This document shows, piece by piece, positions 10,304-20,515 of a stretch of 22,393 nucleotides of DNA (the first letter of the stretch is position 1; every line of letters starts with the position of its first letter). The stretch lies in NCBI RefSeq assembly GCF_042767895.1, contig NC_091560.1:17513829-17536221 (forward strand), in the 5' to 3' direction. The stretch comes from Penaeus vannamei (lineage: Eukaryota > Arthropoda > Malacostraca > Decapoda > Penaeidae). The position numbers and the translations under genes are program-made. The notes beneath the pieces are model-generated. The model ran no database searches. It was not told the origin of the DNA and saw only the letters and a program-made list of their open reading frames with translations.

Positions 10304-10403
10304 TCTGGGCTGGCGGCCACCAGAGCGCAGGCGAGACGAGTAGTTCCCGTTCCCAGCCTGCGCTCCAGCAGTCGCCCCCCCCAGCAGGGCCCACAGTCCG
10401 CCT

Positions 10404-10492
10404 CACTTGCTGGGTAAGAGAGACTTTTCCCCTCCTCCCTTTCCATTTATGAAAGTCATTGCCGGTTGGTTGTCCACACGCTGGTGGGCCAT
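10404..10492 (-). CDS. Small upstream ORF in the 5' region of the RTE-like element
   Basis: An ATG in good context (GTCATGG, minus strand) at 10492 opens a 29-codon frame, beginning MAHQRVDNQPAMTF and ending GGEKSLLPSK. Its stop overlaps the start of the next open frame by AAGTGAGG (stop TGA, then GTG AGG in another frame, 10406-10179). That next frame is Gly/Pro/Trp-rich and leads toward the endonuclease. Some RTE elements have a short ORF1 before the enzyme ORF; whether this is one, or simply untranslated leader, cannot be told here. No domain is recognised. Confidence 0.3.
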
Positions 10493-10570
10493 GACCCTGG
10501 ACCTCTGGGGCCTGCTGCTGCTCCGAGGGAAAAAATCACGTTCCCTCTCTGTGATGGTTGGTACGGAACT

Positions 10571-10585
10571 GAGAGAGAGAGAGAC

Positions 10586-10665
<80 letters not shown>
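10571..10665. repeat. (GA)n microsatellite
   Basis: About 95 bp of GA dinucleotides with a few C or AA interruptions (10584, 10597 and about 10647). It occupies the same place relative to gag-element copy B as the shorter GA tract at 5532-5565 does for copy A, so it may have expanded from the leader of that element. Confidence 0.95.
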
Positions 10666-12359
10666 TTAGTCTGATAGGCATTTAATTATGATCGAGATTG
10701 ATGGGATTAATGGGTAAGTGACAACGTATCTCAGACAATAAGGGTGACAATTAGAAAATTATTTTAAGAAACACTGTAATTGGTAAAATGCAGTTAAAAG
10801 TTAATACTCCTGCAAACGATGATGATTCCTTGGTAACCAAGTAGTTTAGCTTTAGTATTTTCTTGTAAATGGAAAAGGATACCAGTAATGAAATAAAGAA
10901 AATACACAAATATTTAGTCTGATAAAATTCTCTAGTAAACGACACGATTATCCATCAGGAGATACAAATTACAAATGTCCAGTTTTCTTTTTTTCTAAAA
11001 ATGCCGGTTTTATTCTGGTGTTGGTTTATGAAAAATAAGACAAGTCAGTACTTATTATATAGTGATAATATTATATCGCATACTCTGTTCACAAAGGGTT
11101 TTATGTCACATCTTGCCAAACAGAGAATTTTATTTTTCTTCACTATTTCGGCTAAAGACCGGCAAAACCGGAGTTGTTTACATCGGGAGCAAATCTTCTG
11201 TGGGTAAATATTTGTGTATCTGCATTGTAGTTTACGTCATTTACGACCTTTTACTTCTGCAAACAATTTGATTGCAAAAAAGTTTAATGTTTTTAAATGA
11301 GATCACCTGAATTCCAAGTAAATTGGGATGAGTTCGCAAACACCTTTGAGTATGAGACCATTTAGAACGCTTTCCCTTAAAAGATATCCACATTAAAACG
11401 TGCAGTTAAATGAAAAATAATAGGGAAATGTTGCTTCCCACAGCCATATTCTGCAAAATAAAATTTCCTTGTAATGGCTAAACTGGCAATTTGATATACA
11501 TCAATAATCTGCACCAGGAAAGAATAAAATCAGAAATGACAAAAATAGGTGTAACCAATGCAGCACGGAAAGTAAGTCCGGGGGGATTGGGTGAGGGTCC
11601 AGGGGTGGATCCCCTGATAGGGAAATATGGTAATTGGGTGGGGATCTGTGGGCGAAGCCCCAAGGTTGGGTCATACTGTAGAGTATTTGGAAAATTTACA
11701 GTGGATAACAATCAGGACTTGAGTAAAAAAAAAAAAGAAGTATGGAATGGTTACTTTGATGTAATATAAGACAAGTTCTTTGCGATGTTGACATTGCGAA
11801 TGTAAACAAAATTATGACCACTGAATGCATTCCTGTGGTCTATCAAGTAGGTCATGTATTAATACATGTTTGTCAAAACAATATTTGGCTAATTATCTGT
11901 GTCTGCTATTCCACATTTATACTTTCAAAAGCCTTTGTTAATGTTGTTATGCCTCATTTAAGTGTTTCAATATTTATTAGACATTGATTAACGGGAATCA
12001 GTCTGAAGAACCTGTGCATGCTCATATCTGCGTTTCTGGCCACCAGGTTTGACAGGATGATTCCTGGGCATTAGGTGACAGAAAGCCGTTGAGAAATGTT
12101 TTGTTCGTGTCGATTCTATGTTGTTCTTAAGACTATACAGTGGCAACAAAAAAGAAAAAGACCTCATTAACTATTGCAATTTGATTTCTGAGGCCATCAA
12201 GAACCCCAAATTCCCCAAAATAGTGAATAAACGAAGTGATCCACAATAAACTTATTGACCGGATGAAAGAAGTGAAGGAAAATTGACAGTTTGGTCTTTT
12301 GATTATAAAGGTATTTGGTTTATTGTTTACAATATGGCTGTAGCGCTATCTTGCTGTAC
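10666..12359. other. AT-rich non-coding stretch with one G-rich repeat-like patch
   Basis: I find no gene. Open frames here (10751-10945, 11001-11271, 11478-11769) have no motif and low-complexity composition. A G-rich patch at about 11575-11680 (GGGTGGATCCCCTGATAGGG, then GGGCGAAGCCCCAAGG) resembles the G-rich centre of the foldback at 13131-13724 and may be a remnant of the same family. Confidence 0.5.
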
Positions 12360-12395
12360 ATACGGAGGTGAAGAGAATGTATCCCAGGGGGTGTT

Positions 12396-12411
12396 GGAGG
12401 GTATACCCTCC
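12396..12411. repeat. Perfect 16-bp palindrome GGAGGGTATACCCTCC
   Basis: The sequence equals its own reverse complement. It sits in a local island (12360-12600) with a second palindrome at 12460-12474 and a CpG-rich GCGCGTCGGCGCG at about 12569-12581, in otherwise AT-rich DNA. The island may be a fragment of a short DNA transposon or of the foldback family; function is unknown. Confidence 0.6.
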
Positions 12412-12459
12412 CCTCGGGCAGTGCCTAAAGGGCATGCCTAGTCACGGCACCTACAACCT

Positions 12460-12474
12460 AACCTAAGTTAGGTT
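12460..12474. repeat. AACCTAA-G-TTAGGTT inverted repeat (TTAGG-type)
   Basis: Seven-base arms surround a single G, and one more CCTAA lies just to the left. TTAGG is the common arthropod telomere unit. Two units in opposite orientation inside a chromosome arm are too few to be a telomere relic with confidence, but they support an arthropod source. Confidence 0.5.
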
Positions 12475-13130
12475 ATAGGTCAGGATGTTTTTTAGGGTTT
12501 AGAAGGTGTGAAATCCCATACATTTTGCTGAAAGAAGGGTTGGATTCTCAGAATTTTTTTAACTTTGGCGCGTCGGCGCGTAGACTTTTCAAGGTGGTGG
12601 GCATGTCCGTAAAGTTTCATTAGCCAATTTTTACCATTTTTTGTGCTAGTTTTATGCAGTTCTGTTTGCTCTTCTTATTTAAGCGTGTTTAACCCTATAA
12701 TTTCCCTGATATACTTCATGCCCTCCCCTGCTAACGGGACTTAACACATTAAGATCGTCGGCTGTGATTACCATGGAAACGATCCTCAGATTCATTCTCA
12801 TCACATGAGAATTAATCTGATGATATAAATATTGTCTGGGAATTCGTGATTGTCATAATAAATGAATAAGCATTTTTCTTGTTCGGAGAATATTACATTT
12901 TTTCATGCGAGGAAAGCATTATTTTGCCTGCATTTGTGAACAGATGATGAAACAAGTGTGCGGAAAGGTCAAATGAATTTTAAGTGCGGAAGATGATTTA
13001 TAAAAAAGCTAAGCCTGCATGGGGAACTACATTTGCACCGACAGAATTTGACCAAATAATTCTTTGCGCAGGGAACTCGTTCCCCATGCAGACCAAACTC
13101 TAGAAAGTCTGGGGTTAGGAAGAGTTTTGG

Positions 13131-13724
13131 GTAATTTTCTAGTATATGTCTGCCGAACAGATTGTGATGAGTTCGGTATCGTTGGACTCCTGTCACCATC
13201 TGCATTGCAAACATGAAGGTTTTATAGCATGGAAGCACCCACAACCCCACATTCTTGGCACTGATAGTAGGGCATGAGAGGTACCAGAGAAATTTTGGGG
13301 TAAAATGCAAATGATATAAGCAGAATCAGTCACTATATTGGTTAATGCGATCCCCCATGGGCGGCTGCTGCCCCCCACCCCCTGCACAGGAAAACAAGGA
13401 ATCCCTCATGTATTCACGGCAGGTGTGAGCAGATGACCGATATGCGGGAGCGGCGTTACCGTCCATCCGACGCTTTCTCCTGCTGTGAATATGTGGAGGA
13501 TTCTTTGTTTTCCTTGGTGGGGGCTAGGGGGTAAAGCCCTTTGCATTAGACAATATAATGACTGAGTATATCATTTACATTATAGCCCATAATTTCCCTG
13601 GTACCTCTCATGCCTGCCCTCCCTAGATATCGGGGCCAAGAATTTGGAAACTAGACAGTGAGAGGAATCCAACAATACCAAAATCATCACGATCTGGGTG
13701 ATGGACGTATTTCAGAATAATACT
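13131..13724. repeat. Long imperfect inverted repeat (foldback), arms of about 0.27 kb
   Basis: Matching arm segments can be read directly. GGCATGAGAGGTACCAG at 13271-13287 is the exact reverse complement of 13598-13614 (17 of 17). AGGAAAACAAGGAATCC at 13388-13404 pairs 16 of 17 with 13498-13514. The 33 bases at 13159-13191 pair 28 of 33 with 13663-13695. TATTCACGGCAGG near 13411 pairs with the complement of CCTGCTGTGAATA near 13479. Homology weakens beyond 13131 and 13724. The centre (about 13425-13475) is GC-rich. Arms differ by indels, since the pairing midpoint moves from about 13427 to 13451. No protein is encoded; minus-strand frames here are shadows. It resembles a foldback-type or palindromic miniature DNA transposon, or an old inverted duplication. 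Confidence 0.85.
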
Positions 13725-15548
13725 GGTTTTTGGTTCATACAACATTGGATTAAATTACCAGTTGTGGCTGGAGGGATAGGAACAGTCTCAGAGGGGTAAG
13801 GTCACTTCCTGTACAGTCATCAATGTTTTCACTTATATCTTTTGCAATGGGAAACAACAAATTCATGCATATGACAATGTGAATAATTGAAACAAGAATG
13901 ATAATTGCAGGATTGGATTGCTCTGTTAAATTTAAAAACAAAACAAAAAAATAAAATGGAAAATCAATTCTATCTAGGTAAGTAAATAATTTTTTTCCCA
14001 GCACTGCAAGCCCTCCTAATGGGTGCAATTGCCATACAAGTATCCTCCATATTTACACAGCAGGACAGAGCTTAGGGCTCCTTATGTATCTGTGATCACA
14101 AGGTGTGCTAAAACATACACCCAGTGCTAGCACACAACAAGAACACACAGTTCATGAGGATATTCCCATCATATAGGCCTACATAGGAAGGTTGTAATGG
14201 AAGTAGGAGTGGAATACATACAGAACATTTTTCAGGATTACCAGTCTCTGACAGTAGATGGCATGTGATGTCATATACTAGTCATCTATCGTGTTCATAG
14301 TCATCTGTTGACTGCACAGAATAGTCGGGGTTTGGGTTTCCCTTCCAACAAAAGTCTATGTCTGTTGGTGGGTCTCCAGTAATGATTCTAGCCCAATGTC
14401 CCCGGTAAAATGTGTGTTTACTGTAGTATTGTTTTGTGAAATGTCTCTACACATAGATGGCTCTACCAATGCTTACCCACAACTGATTTCACCTTTCCTT
14501 GAGTTTCCAGGAAAAGCACTTCTTTTTACTAATGTTCTCAATATTGATACTGTTAATTTCATCGTTGATATCATAATTACTACAGTGTTATTGACATAAC
14601 TAACAGCAATATTTAAACACCAGAAAATATAATAAAAAATCAAGGAAAAGGGTAAACGTGTGAGGCAGGTAGTTCTCATAATTGGCTCATTGGGATGAAG
14701 TACATGTGGAGCTACCTATATGTAAAAACAATTACTAAATTAAACACTTTGTGGGTATAGCATGTACACACACATGCCATCCCTGGCAGCTTGTGGTTAA
14801 AAGACCTTTAGATGGCAGAGTGCTGGAATAATGTGCTTACCATTAGACTCGTGAGTCATGCTATGCTAATGGGCCAGGCCAAGCAGAGGTTAACATCAGT
14901 AGCACGGTTTCAAACATAAATTGCTGTCCAATATCAGGATCTGAAAGCTGACATTCCATGGTGCACAGAGCAGAAAATATTGAATTAGGCCTATATCAAT
15001 CAAAAATAAGTTACTGATGTTTGAATCAGTTGCAGTTGATGAACTTGAACAGGATGGACTTTCCCCTTTTCCTATAACAAAGGTCTCACTAACCTAAGAA
15101 ACTATTTTAGATAAAGTATGAAGAAATAGCATTTTTTTCCAATGATTATATGTATAGGCAACCCAGTAAAATGAATTTCTTAAAAAAAAAAAAAAAGTCC
15201 ACATAGTTTTGTTAATGTATTCACAGATTTACAAATTCTCATTTTGGCTGTCTCTCCGTTACCAAAAAAAACCTTGTTTCTTATTTTTTTATGAATATTC
15301 TACTTACAGGGAAACCTTCCAAAAGCAAGCATTTTGGGGGGGTGTCTTGATGTAGTGTAACAAGTTTTTAAAAATGTTAGTAGAAACATGTTTTTAAGGG
15401 GGCTGAAAAGTGTCCCTTTGTTACCAGTAACAGAGGGACCATTTTTTAAACTAATTAATTTAGGAGATTATAGGTGCATAAAGATTTTTTTATCACCCTG
15501 GTTGAGTTAGAAAACTGTTTAAGGCTTTACATAGCTCCTTTAACTGAG
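13725..15548. other. Non-coding AT-rich stretch
   Basis: I see no protein gene or RNA gene. Short open frames (13750-14028, 14396-14679) have no motif. Isolated splice-like signals exist, such as TTCTACTTACAG followed by GG at about 15297-15310 on the plus strand, but no exon chain supports them. A sharp hairpin lies at 15412-15439. Confidence 0.5.
15412..15439. repeat. 28-bp hairpin, 13-base arms with a 2-base loop
   Basis: GTCCCTTTGTTAC (15412-15424) and GTAACAGAGGGAC (15427-15439) are reverse complements except at one position, separated by CA. It is not followed by a T-run typical of a terminator and lies in eukaryotic non-coding DNA. It shares a GGTAAC...GAC motif with neighbouring sites at about 15255 and 15987. 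Confidence 0.65.
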
Positions 15549-15660
15549 ATATTTTGTAATTTTTCAGCAAGATTTCCTTTTTTGAAGAACTGCTTATAAC
15601 CATTGTGGTGGCTTCTTTCCAAATAATTAACCTGTCCCACTGTTCTCATCTGTAAGTTAT
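15549..15660 (-). other. Possible decayed exon at the start of each tandem unit
   Basis: On the minus strand, a frame free of stops reads SELLNYSQMLQFVDN, then LQMRTVGQVNYLER, SHHNGYKQFF and KKGNLAEKLQN. Its composition looks protein-like. Upstream on the minus strand is an acceptor-like ATTATTCTCAG directly before ATG, and further up TTCTTTTTTTGGGCAG. A donor-like GACAG/GTTAAT lies inside. In unit 1 the frame continues ISVKGAM and stops. In units 2 and 3 (17301-17412, 19053-19164) it crosses the junction into a different C-terminus and stops at 17225 and 18977. A TGA lies ten codons before MLQ. I recognise no family. It may be a fragment of an unknown gene or transposon, or chance. Confidence 0.2.
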
Positions 15661-16081
15661 CCACAAACTGTAACATCTGAGAATAATTGAGGAGCTCAGA
15701 ATATGTTCAGTTTTTCTGCATTTTTGACCCTGCCCAAAAAAAGAAGGTTGGGTTATCACAAGTAAGAATTTTGTAATTTAGGCAAGCAGTCTCTTGTAGC
15801 TTTCCATACCAAGATTACTAATTATTAGATGTTGAATAAAACAGTGTGAATTAAATAGTCTTCATTTTTAGAGAATTTAGGTTCCATTGGAACTTTTTTT
15901 CAAGTTGCATTCTCATTATCAGTTGAAAACGTTACCCACTTTTTAGCTACAAAAACATTAAACAAAAGTAAAAATGTGTTCCACTGTTACCAATTTGTAT
16001 TCAAATATATAATTTGACACAAACAACTGGTATTTGAAGTATAATGGGCTTTCTGAGGGAAATATGAAAATGTTTAGTACA

Positions 16082-16184
16082 TTACCCCACAGTTTTGCAG
16101 TTTCCTTTATCCCCTTGCCTGCTTAGCCTAGTATATGTTTCCCTTCATATTTTACCCCATTGTTTTACAGTTTCCTTTATCCCC
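16082..16184. repeat. Internal direct repeat, 33 bp twice, 70 bp apart
   Basis: TTACCCCACAGTTTTGCAG (16082-16100) followed by TTTCCTTTATCCCC recurs as TTACCCCATTGTTTTACAG followed by TTTCCTTTATCCCC (16152-16184), with three differences in 33 bases. It is present again at the same place in units 2 and 3 (17834-17936, 19586-19688). This is an older, small duplication inside the unit. Confidence 0.8.
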
Positions 16185-19100
16185 GTAGGGTGTTTGTAGA
16201 CAAGAAAACCTGCAATATTAATTAAGTATTGAGTTGATCCCAGAAATACAAAAAGGGAAGGGACTTGCTCAATAAATTAACAAACCTTGGAGCAAGGGAG
16301 TCTGGGGGCTTGCCTCTGGTAGGGAAATTTCTTATGGGAAAACTGTTCTTTTTCCCAGGCTGGAGAGGTAGAAAGGTTTGCTTAATTTGTATGACACTAC
16401 TTTGGAATTTTAGCCCTATGATTTGGATGACATGACCATCACATCTTGAAAAAATTTGGTTTAAGGGCCAGGTGACATGAACATGGTGGCATGTTCATCG
16501 TGAGCATTTCAGCTGATGGGTGATGGGAAAGACTCGCCACAAGTGCACAAACCTCTTAAAGGTGATTAGCCTCATTTGGCATTTAGAAAGGGGCTTTTGC
16601 ATTATTTCCATTGATAAACAAGTGTGGAATATACTGTCTGTGAGGCATGACCAGAAGAGTGCCAGCTCTAGGGAGGATGCCATTTCGATGCTCAGCATCA
16701 TACTCCTGGCGTCCATGACTGGCAGTGCAGGTTGCTTTACAGAAAATTTAACATTACAAAAAATAAAAATACAGATAACAAAATGTTAGTTATTGTTGTT
16801 ATACTTGCACAGAGTTATTCACTGACTACTTAGAGAGATTATATGGAGTCTGGCCAAGAAAACAGTCTATTATCATCTGGATAAAGTAGATAGAACAAAT
16901 ATGGATGTTGGAAAAAAACAAAAAAGCTAAAAACATATACATAAAAAGAGAAAAGATATTGTAAAGGGAAGGCATAGAGTCATGTCACTGAACATGAGTT
17001 TTTGTGTGCATCTGGCCTACATGCAGCACACCTGTCAGAGCAGCTGCTCATATAAGTCTAATGCCTGTCTTTTGGGCCATGTGACCCTCCCAGTACCTTG
17101 CTTGTTGTTGTGGAAGGGCATAGGAGACGGAGACTGAGGTCCAACCCCTTCTTTGGGCCTCAGACCTCACCTCAACTAATTTTGCTTAGTCTTTTCTTCT
17201 CTTTTTTCCTTTTCTGTATCTTCTTCATCCCCTTCTTCTATCCCATTCATAAGATGTGAGAGCCATGCTGAAAGGATGAAAGGCTGGCTTTGTGTCTGTC
17301 ATATTTTGTAATTTTTCAGCAAGATTTCCTTTTTTGAAGAACTGCTTATAACCATTGTGGTGGCTTCTTTCCAAATAATTAACCTGTCCCACTGTTCTCA
17401 TCTGTAAGTTATCCACAAACTGTAACATCTGAGAATAATTGAGGAGCTCAGAATATGTTCAGTTTTTCTGCATTTTTGACCCTGCCCAAAAAAAGAAGGT
17501 TGGGTTATCACAAGTAAGAATTTTGTAATTTAGGCAAGCAGTCTCTTGTAGCTTTCCATACCAAGATTACTAATTATTAGATGTTGAATAAAACAGTGTG
17601 AATTAAATAGTCTTCATTTTTAGAGAATTTAGGTTCCATTGGAACTTTTTTTCAAGTTGCATTCTCATTATCAGTTGAAAACGTTACCCACTTTTTAGCT
17701 ACAAAAACATTAAACAAAAGTAAAAATGTGTTCCACTGTTACCAATTTGTATTCAAATATATAATTTGACACAAACAACTGGTATTTGAAGTATAATGGG
17801 CTTTCTGAGGGAAATATGAAAATGTTTAGTACATTACCCCACAGTTTTGCAGTTTCCTTTATCCCCTTGCCTGCTTAGCCTAGTATATGTTTCCCTTCAT
17901 ATTTTACCCCATTGTTTTACAGTTTCCTTTATCCCCGTAGGGTGTTTGTAGACAAGAAAACCTGCAATATTAATTAAGTATTGAGTTGATCCCAGAAATA
18001 CAAAAAGGGAAGGGACTTGCTCAATAAATTAACAAACCTTGGAGCAAGGGAGTCTGGGGGCTTGCCTCTGGTAGGGAAATTTCTTATGGGAAAACTGTTC
18101 TTTTTCCCAGGCTGGAGAGGTAGAAAGGTTTGCTTAATTTGTATGACACTACTTTGGAATTTTAGCCCTATGATTTGGATGACATGACCATCACATCTTG
18201 AAAAAATTTGGTTTAAGGGCCAGGTGACATGAACATGGTGGCATGTTCATCGTGAGCATTTCAGCTGATGGGTGATGGGAAAGACTCGCCACAAGTGCAC
18301 AAACCTCTTAAAGGTGATTAGCCTCATTTGGCATTTAGAAAGGGGCTTTTGCATTATTTCCATTGATAAACAAGTGTGGAATATACTGTCTGTGAGGCAT
18401 GACCAGAAGAGTGCCAGCTCTAGGGAGGATGCCATTTCGATGCTCAGCATCATACTCCTGGCGTCCATGACTGGCAGTGCAGGTTGCTTTACAGAAAATT
18501 TAACATTACAAAAAATAAAAATACAGATAACAAAATGTTAGTTATTGTTGTTATACTTGCACAGAGTTATTCACTGACTACTTAGAGAGATTATATGGAG
18601 TCTGGCCAAGAAAACAGTCTATTATCATCTGGATAAAGTAGATAGAACAAATATGGATGTTGGAAAAAAACAAAAAAGCTAAAAACATATACATAAAAAG
18701 AGAAAAGATATTGTAAAGGGAAGGCATAGAGTCATGTCACTGAACATGAGTTTTTGTGTGCATCTGGCCTACATGCAGCACACCTGTCAGAGCAGCTGCT
18801 CATATAAGTCTAATGCCTGTCTTTTGGGCCATGTGACCCTCCCAGTACCTTGCTTGTTGTTGTGGAAGGGCATAGGAGACGGAGACTGAGGTCCAACCCC
18901 TTCTTTGGGCCTCAGACCTCACCTCAACTAATTTTGCTTAGTCTTTTCTTCTCTTTTTTCCTTTTCTGTATCTTCTTCATCCCCTTCTTCTATCCCATTC
19001 ATAAGATGTGAGAGCCATGCTGAAAGGATGAAAGGCTGGCTTTGTGTCTGTCATATTTTGTAATTTTTCAGCAAGATTTCCTTTTTTGAAGAACTGCTTA

Positions 19101-20515
19101 TAACCATTGTGGTGGCTTCTTTCCAAATAATTAACCTGTCCCACTGTTCTCATCTGTAAGTTATCCACAAACTGTAACATCTGAGAATAATTGAGGAGCT
19201 CAGAATATGTTCAGTTTTTCTGCATTTTTGACCCTGCCCAAAAAAAGAAGGTTGGGTTATCACAAGTAAGAATTTTGTAATTTAGGCAAGCAGTCTCTTG
19301 TAGCTTTCCATACCAAGATTACTAATTATTAGATGTTGAATAAAACAGTGTGAATTAAATAGTCTTCATTTTTAGAGAATTTAGGTTCCATTGGAACTTT
19401 TTTTCAAGTTGCATTCTCATTATCAGTTGAAAACGTTACCCACTTTTTAGCTACAAAAACATTAAACAAAAGTAAAAATGTGTTCCACTGTTACCAATTT
19501 GTATTCAAATATATAATTTGACACAAACAACTGGTATTTGAAGTATAATGGGCTTTCTGAGGGAAATATGAAAATGTTTAGTACATTACCCCACAGTTTT
19601 GCAGTTTCCTTTATCCCCTTGCCTGCTTAGCCTAGTATATGTTTCCCTTCATATTTTACCCCATTGTTTTACAGTTTCCTTTATCCCCGTAGGGTGTTTG
19701 TAGACAAGAAAACCTGCAATATTAATTAAGTATTGAGTTGATCCCAGAAATACAAAAAGGGAAGGGACTTGCTCAATAAATTAACAAACCTTGGAGCAAG
19801 GGAGTCTGGGGGCTTGCCTCTGGTAGGGAAATTTCTTATGGGAAAACTGTTCTTTTTCCCAGGCTGGAGAGGTAGAAAGGTTTGCTTAATTTGTATGACA
19901 CTACTTTGGAATTTTAGCCCTATGATTTGGATGACATGACCATCACATCTTGAAAAAATTTGGTTTAAGGGCCAGGTGACATGAACATGGTGGCATGTTC
20001 ATCGTGAGCATTTCAGCTGATGGGTGATGGGAAAGACTCGCCACAAGTGCACAAACCTCTTAAAGGTGATTAGCCTCATTTGGCATTTAGAAAGGGGCTT
20101 TTGCATTATTTCCATTGATAAACAAGTGTGGAATATACTGTCTGTGAGGCATGACCAGAAGAGTGCCAGCTCTAGGGAGGATGCCATTTCGATGCTCAGC
20201 ATCATACTCCTGGCGTCCATGACTGGCAGTGCAGGTTGCTTTACAGAAAATTTAACATTACAAAAAATAAAAATACAGATAACAAAATGTTAGTTATTGT
20301 TGTTATACTTGCACAGAGTTATTCACTGACTACTTAGAGAGATTATATGGAGTCTGGCCAAGAAAACAGTCTATTATCATCTGGATAAAGTAGATAGAAC
20401 AAATATGGATGTTGGAAAAAAACAAAAAAGCTAAAAACATATACATAAAAAGAGAAAAGATATTGTAAAGGGAAGGCATAGAGTCATGTCACTGAACATG
20501 AGTTTTTGTGTGCAT

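Larger units (their letters stand above)
7284..10524 (-). mobile_element. RTE-like non-LTR retrotransposon, near full length, degenerate
   Basis: The element is about 3.24 kb, within the usual range for RTE-clade elements (known family property). In order on the minus strand it has a GC-rich 5' region with a small ORF (10492-10404), an apurinic-type endonuclease (10303 to about 9277), a reverse transcriptase (9134 to about 7950) and a C-terminal region ending at 7294. It has almost no 3' UTR and a (TGAT)n tail at 7282-7296. The boundaries come from comparison with copy A of the gag element, which lacks the insertion: A reads GGTCAAAGAGGAAAAA at 5486-5501. Copy B reads GGTCAA up to the tail and GAGGGAAAAAA from 10525. 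I see no clear target-site duplication. Stops and frameshifts show this copy is not autonomous. Confidence 0.85.
5738..10665 (-). mobile_element. ORF1-only non-LTR-like element, copy B, split by an RTE insertion
   Basis: Copy B runs on the minus strand from the (GA)n tract at 10571-10665 through the leader at 10525-10570. It is then interrupted by the RTE element (7284-10524), resumes at 7283 and continues to about 5738. Joining the two pieces gives about 1.7 kb, collinear with copy A. On the right of the insertion, CTGTGATGGTTGGTACGGAACTG (given here in two parts: CTGTGATGGTTG, GTACGGAACTG) matches copy A at 5520-5542. On the left, GGTCACACCAGGTCAA matches copy A at 5476-5492. Relative to A it has a segment of about 50 bp at about 6581-6632 that A lacks, and a shorter Ala/Ser-rich region. 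Confidence 0.75.

Noticed and set aside
12969..13310. 113-codon minus-strand frame
   Set aside because: It overlaps the left arm of the foldback, has no motif, and the paired right arm does not keep the frame.
14781..14880. Possible tRNA-like or tRNA-derived SINE sequence
   Set aside because: Some A-box-like bases are present but I find no GGTTCGAATCC-type B box and no cloverleaf; not supportable.
16495..16789. Overlapping 73- and 89-codon frames in each tandem unit
   Set aside because: They lie opposite each other, have no recognisable motif, and the plus-strand one opens with GTG. Their threefold presence reflects the array, not selection.
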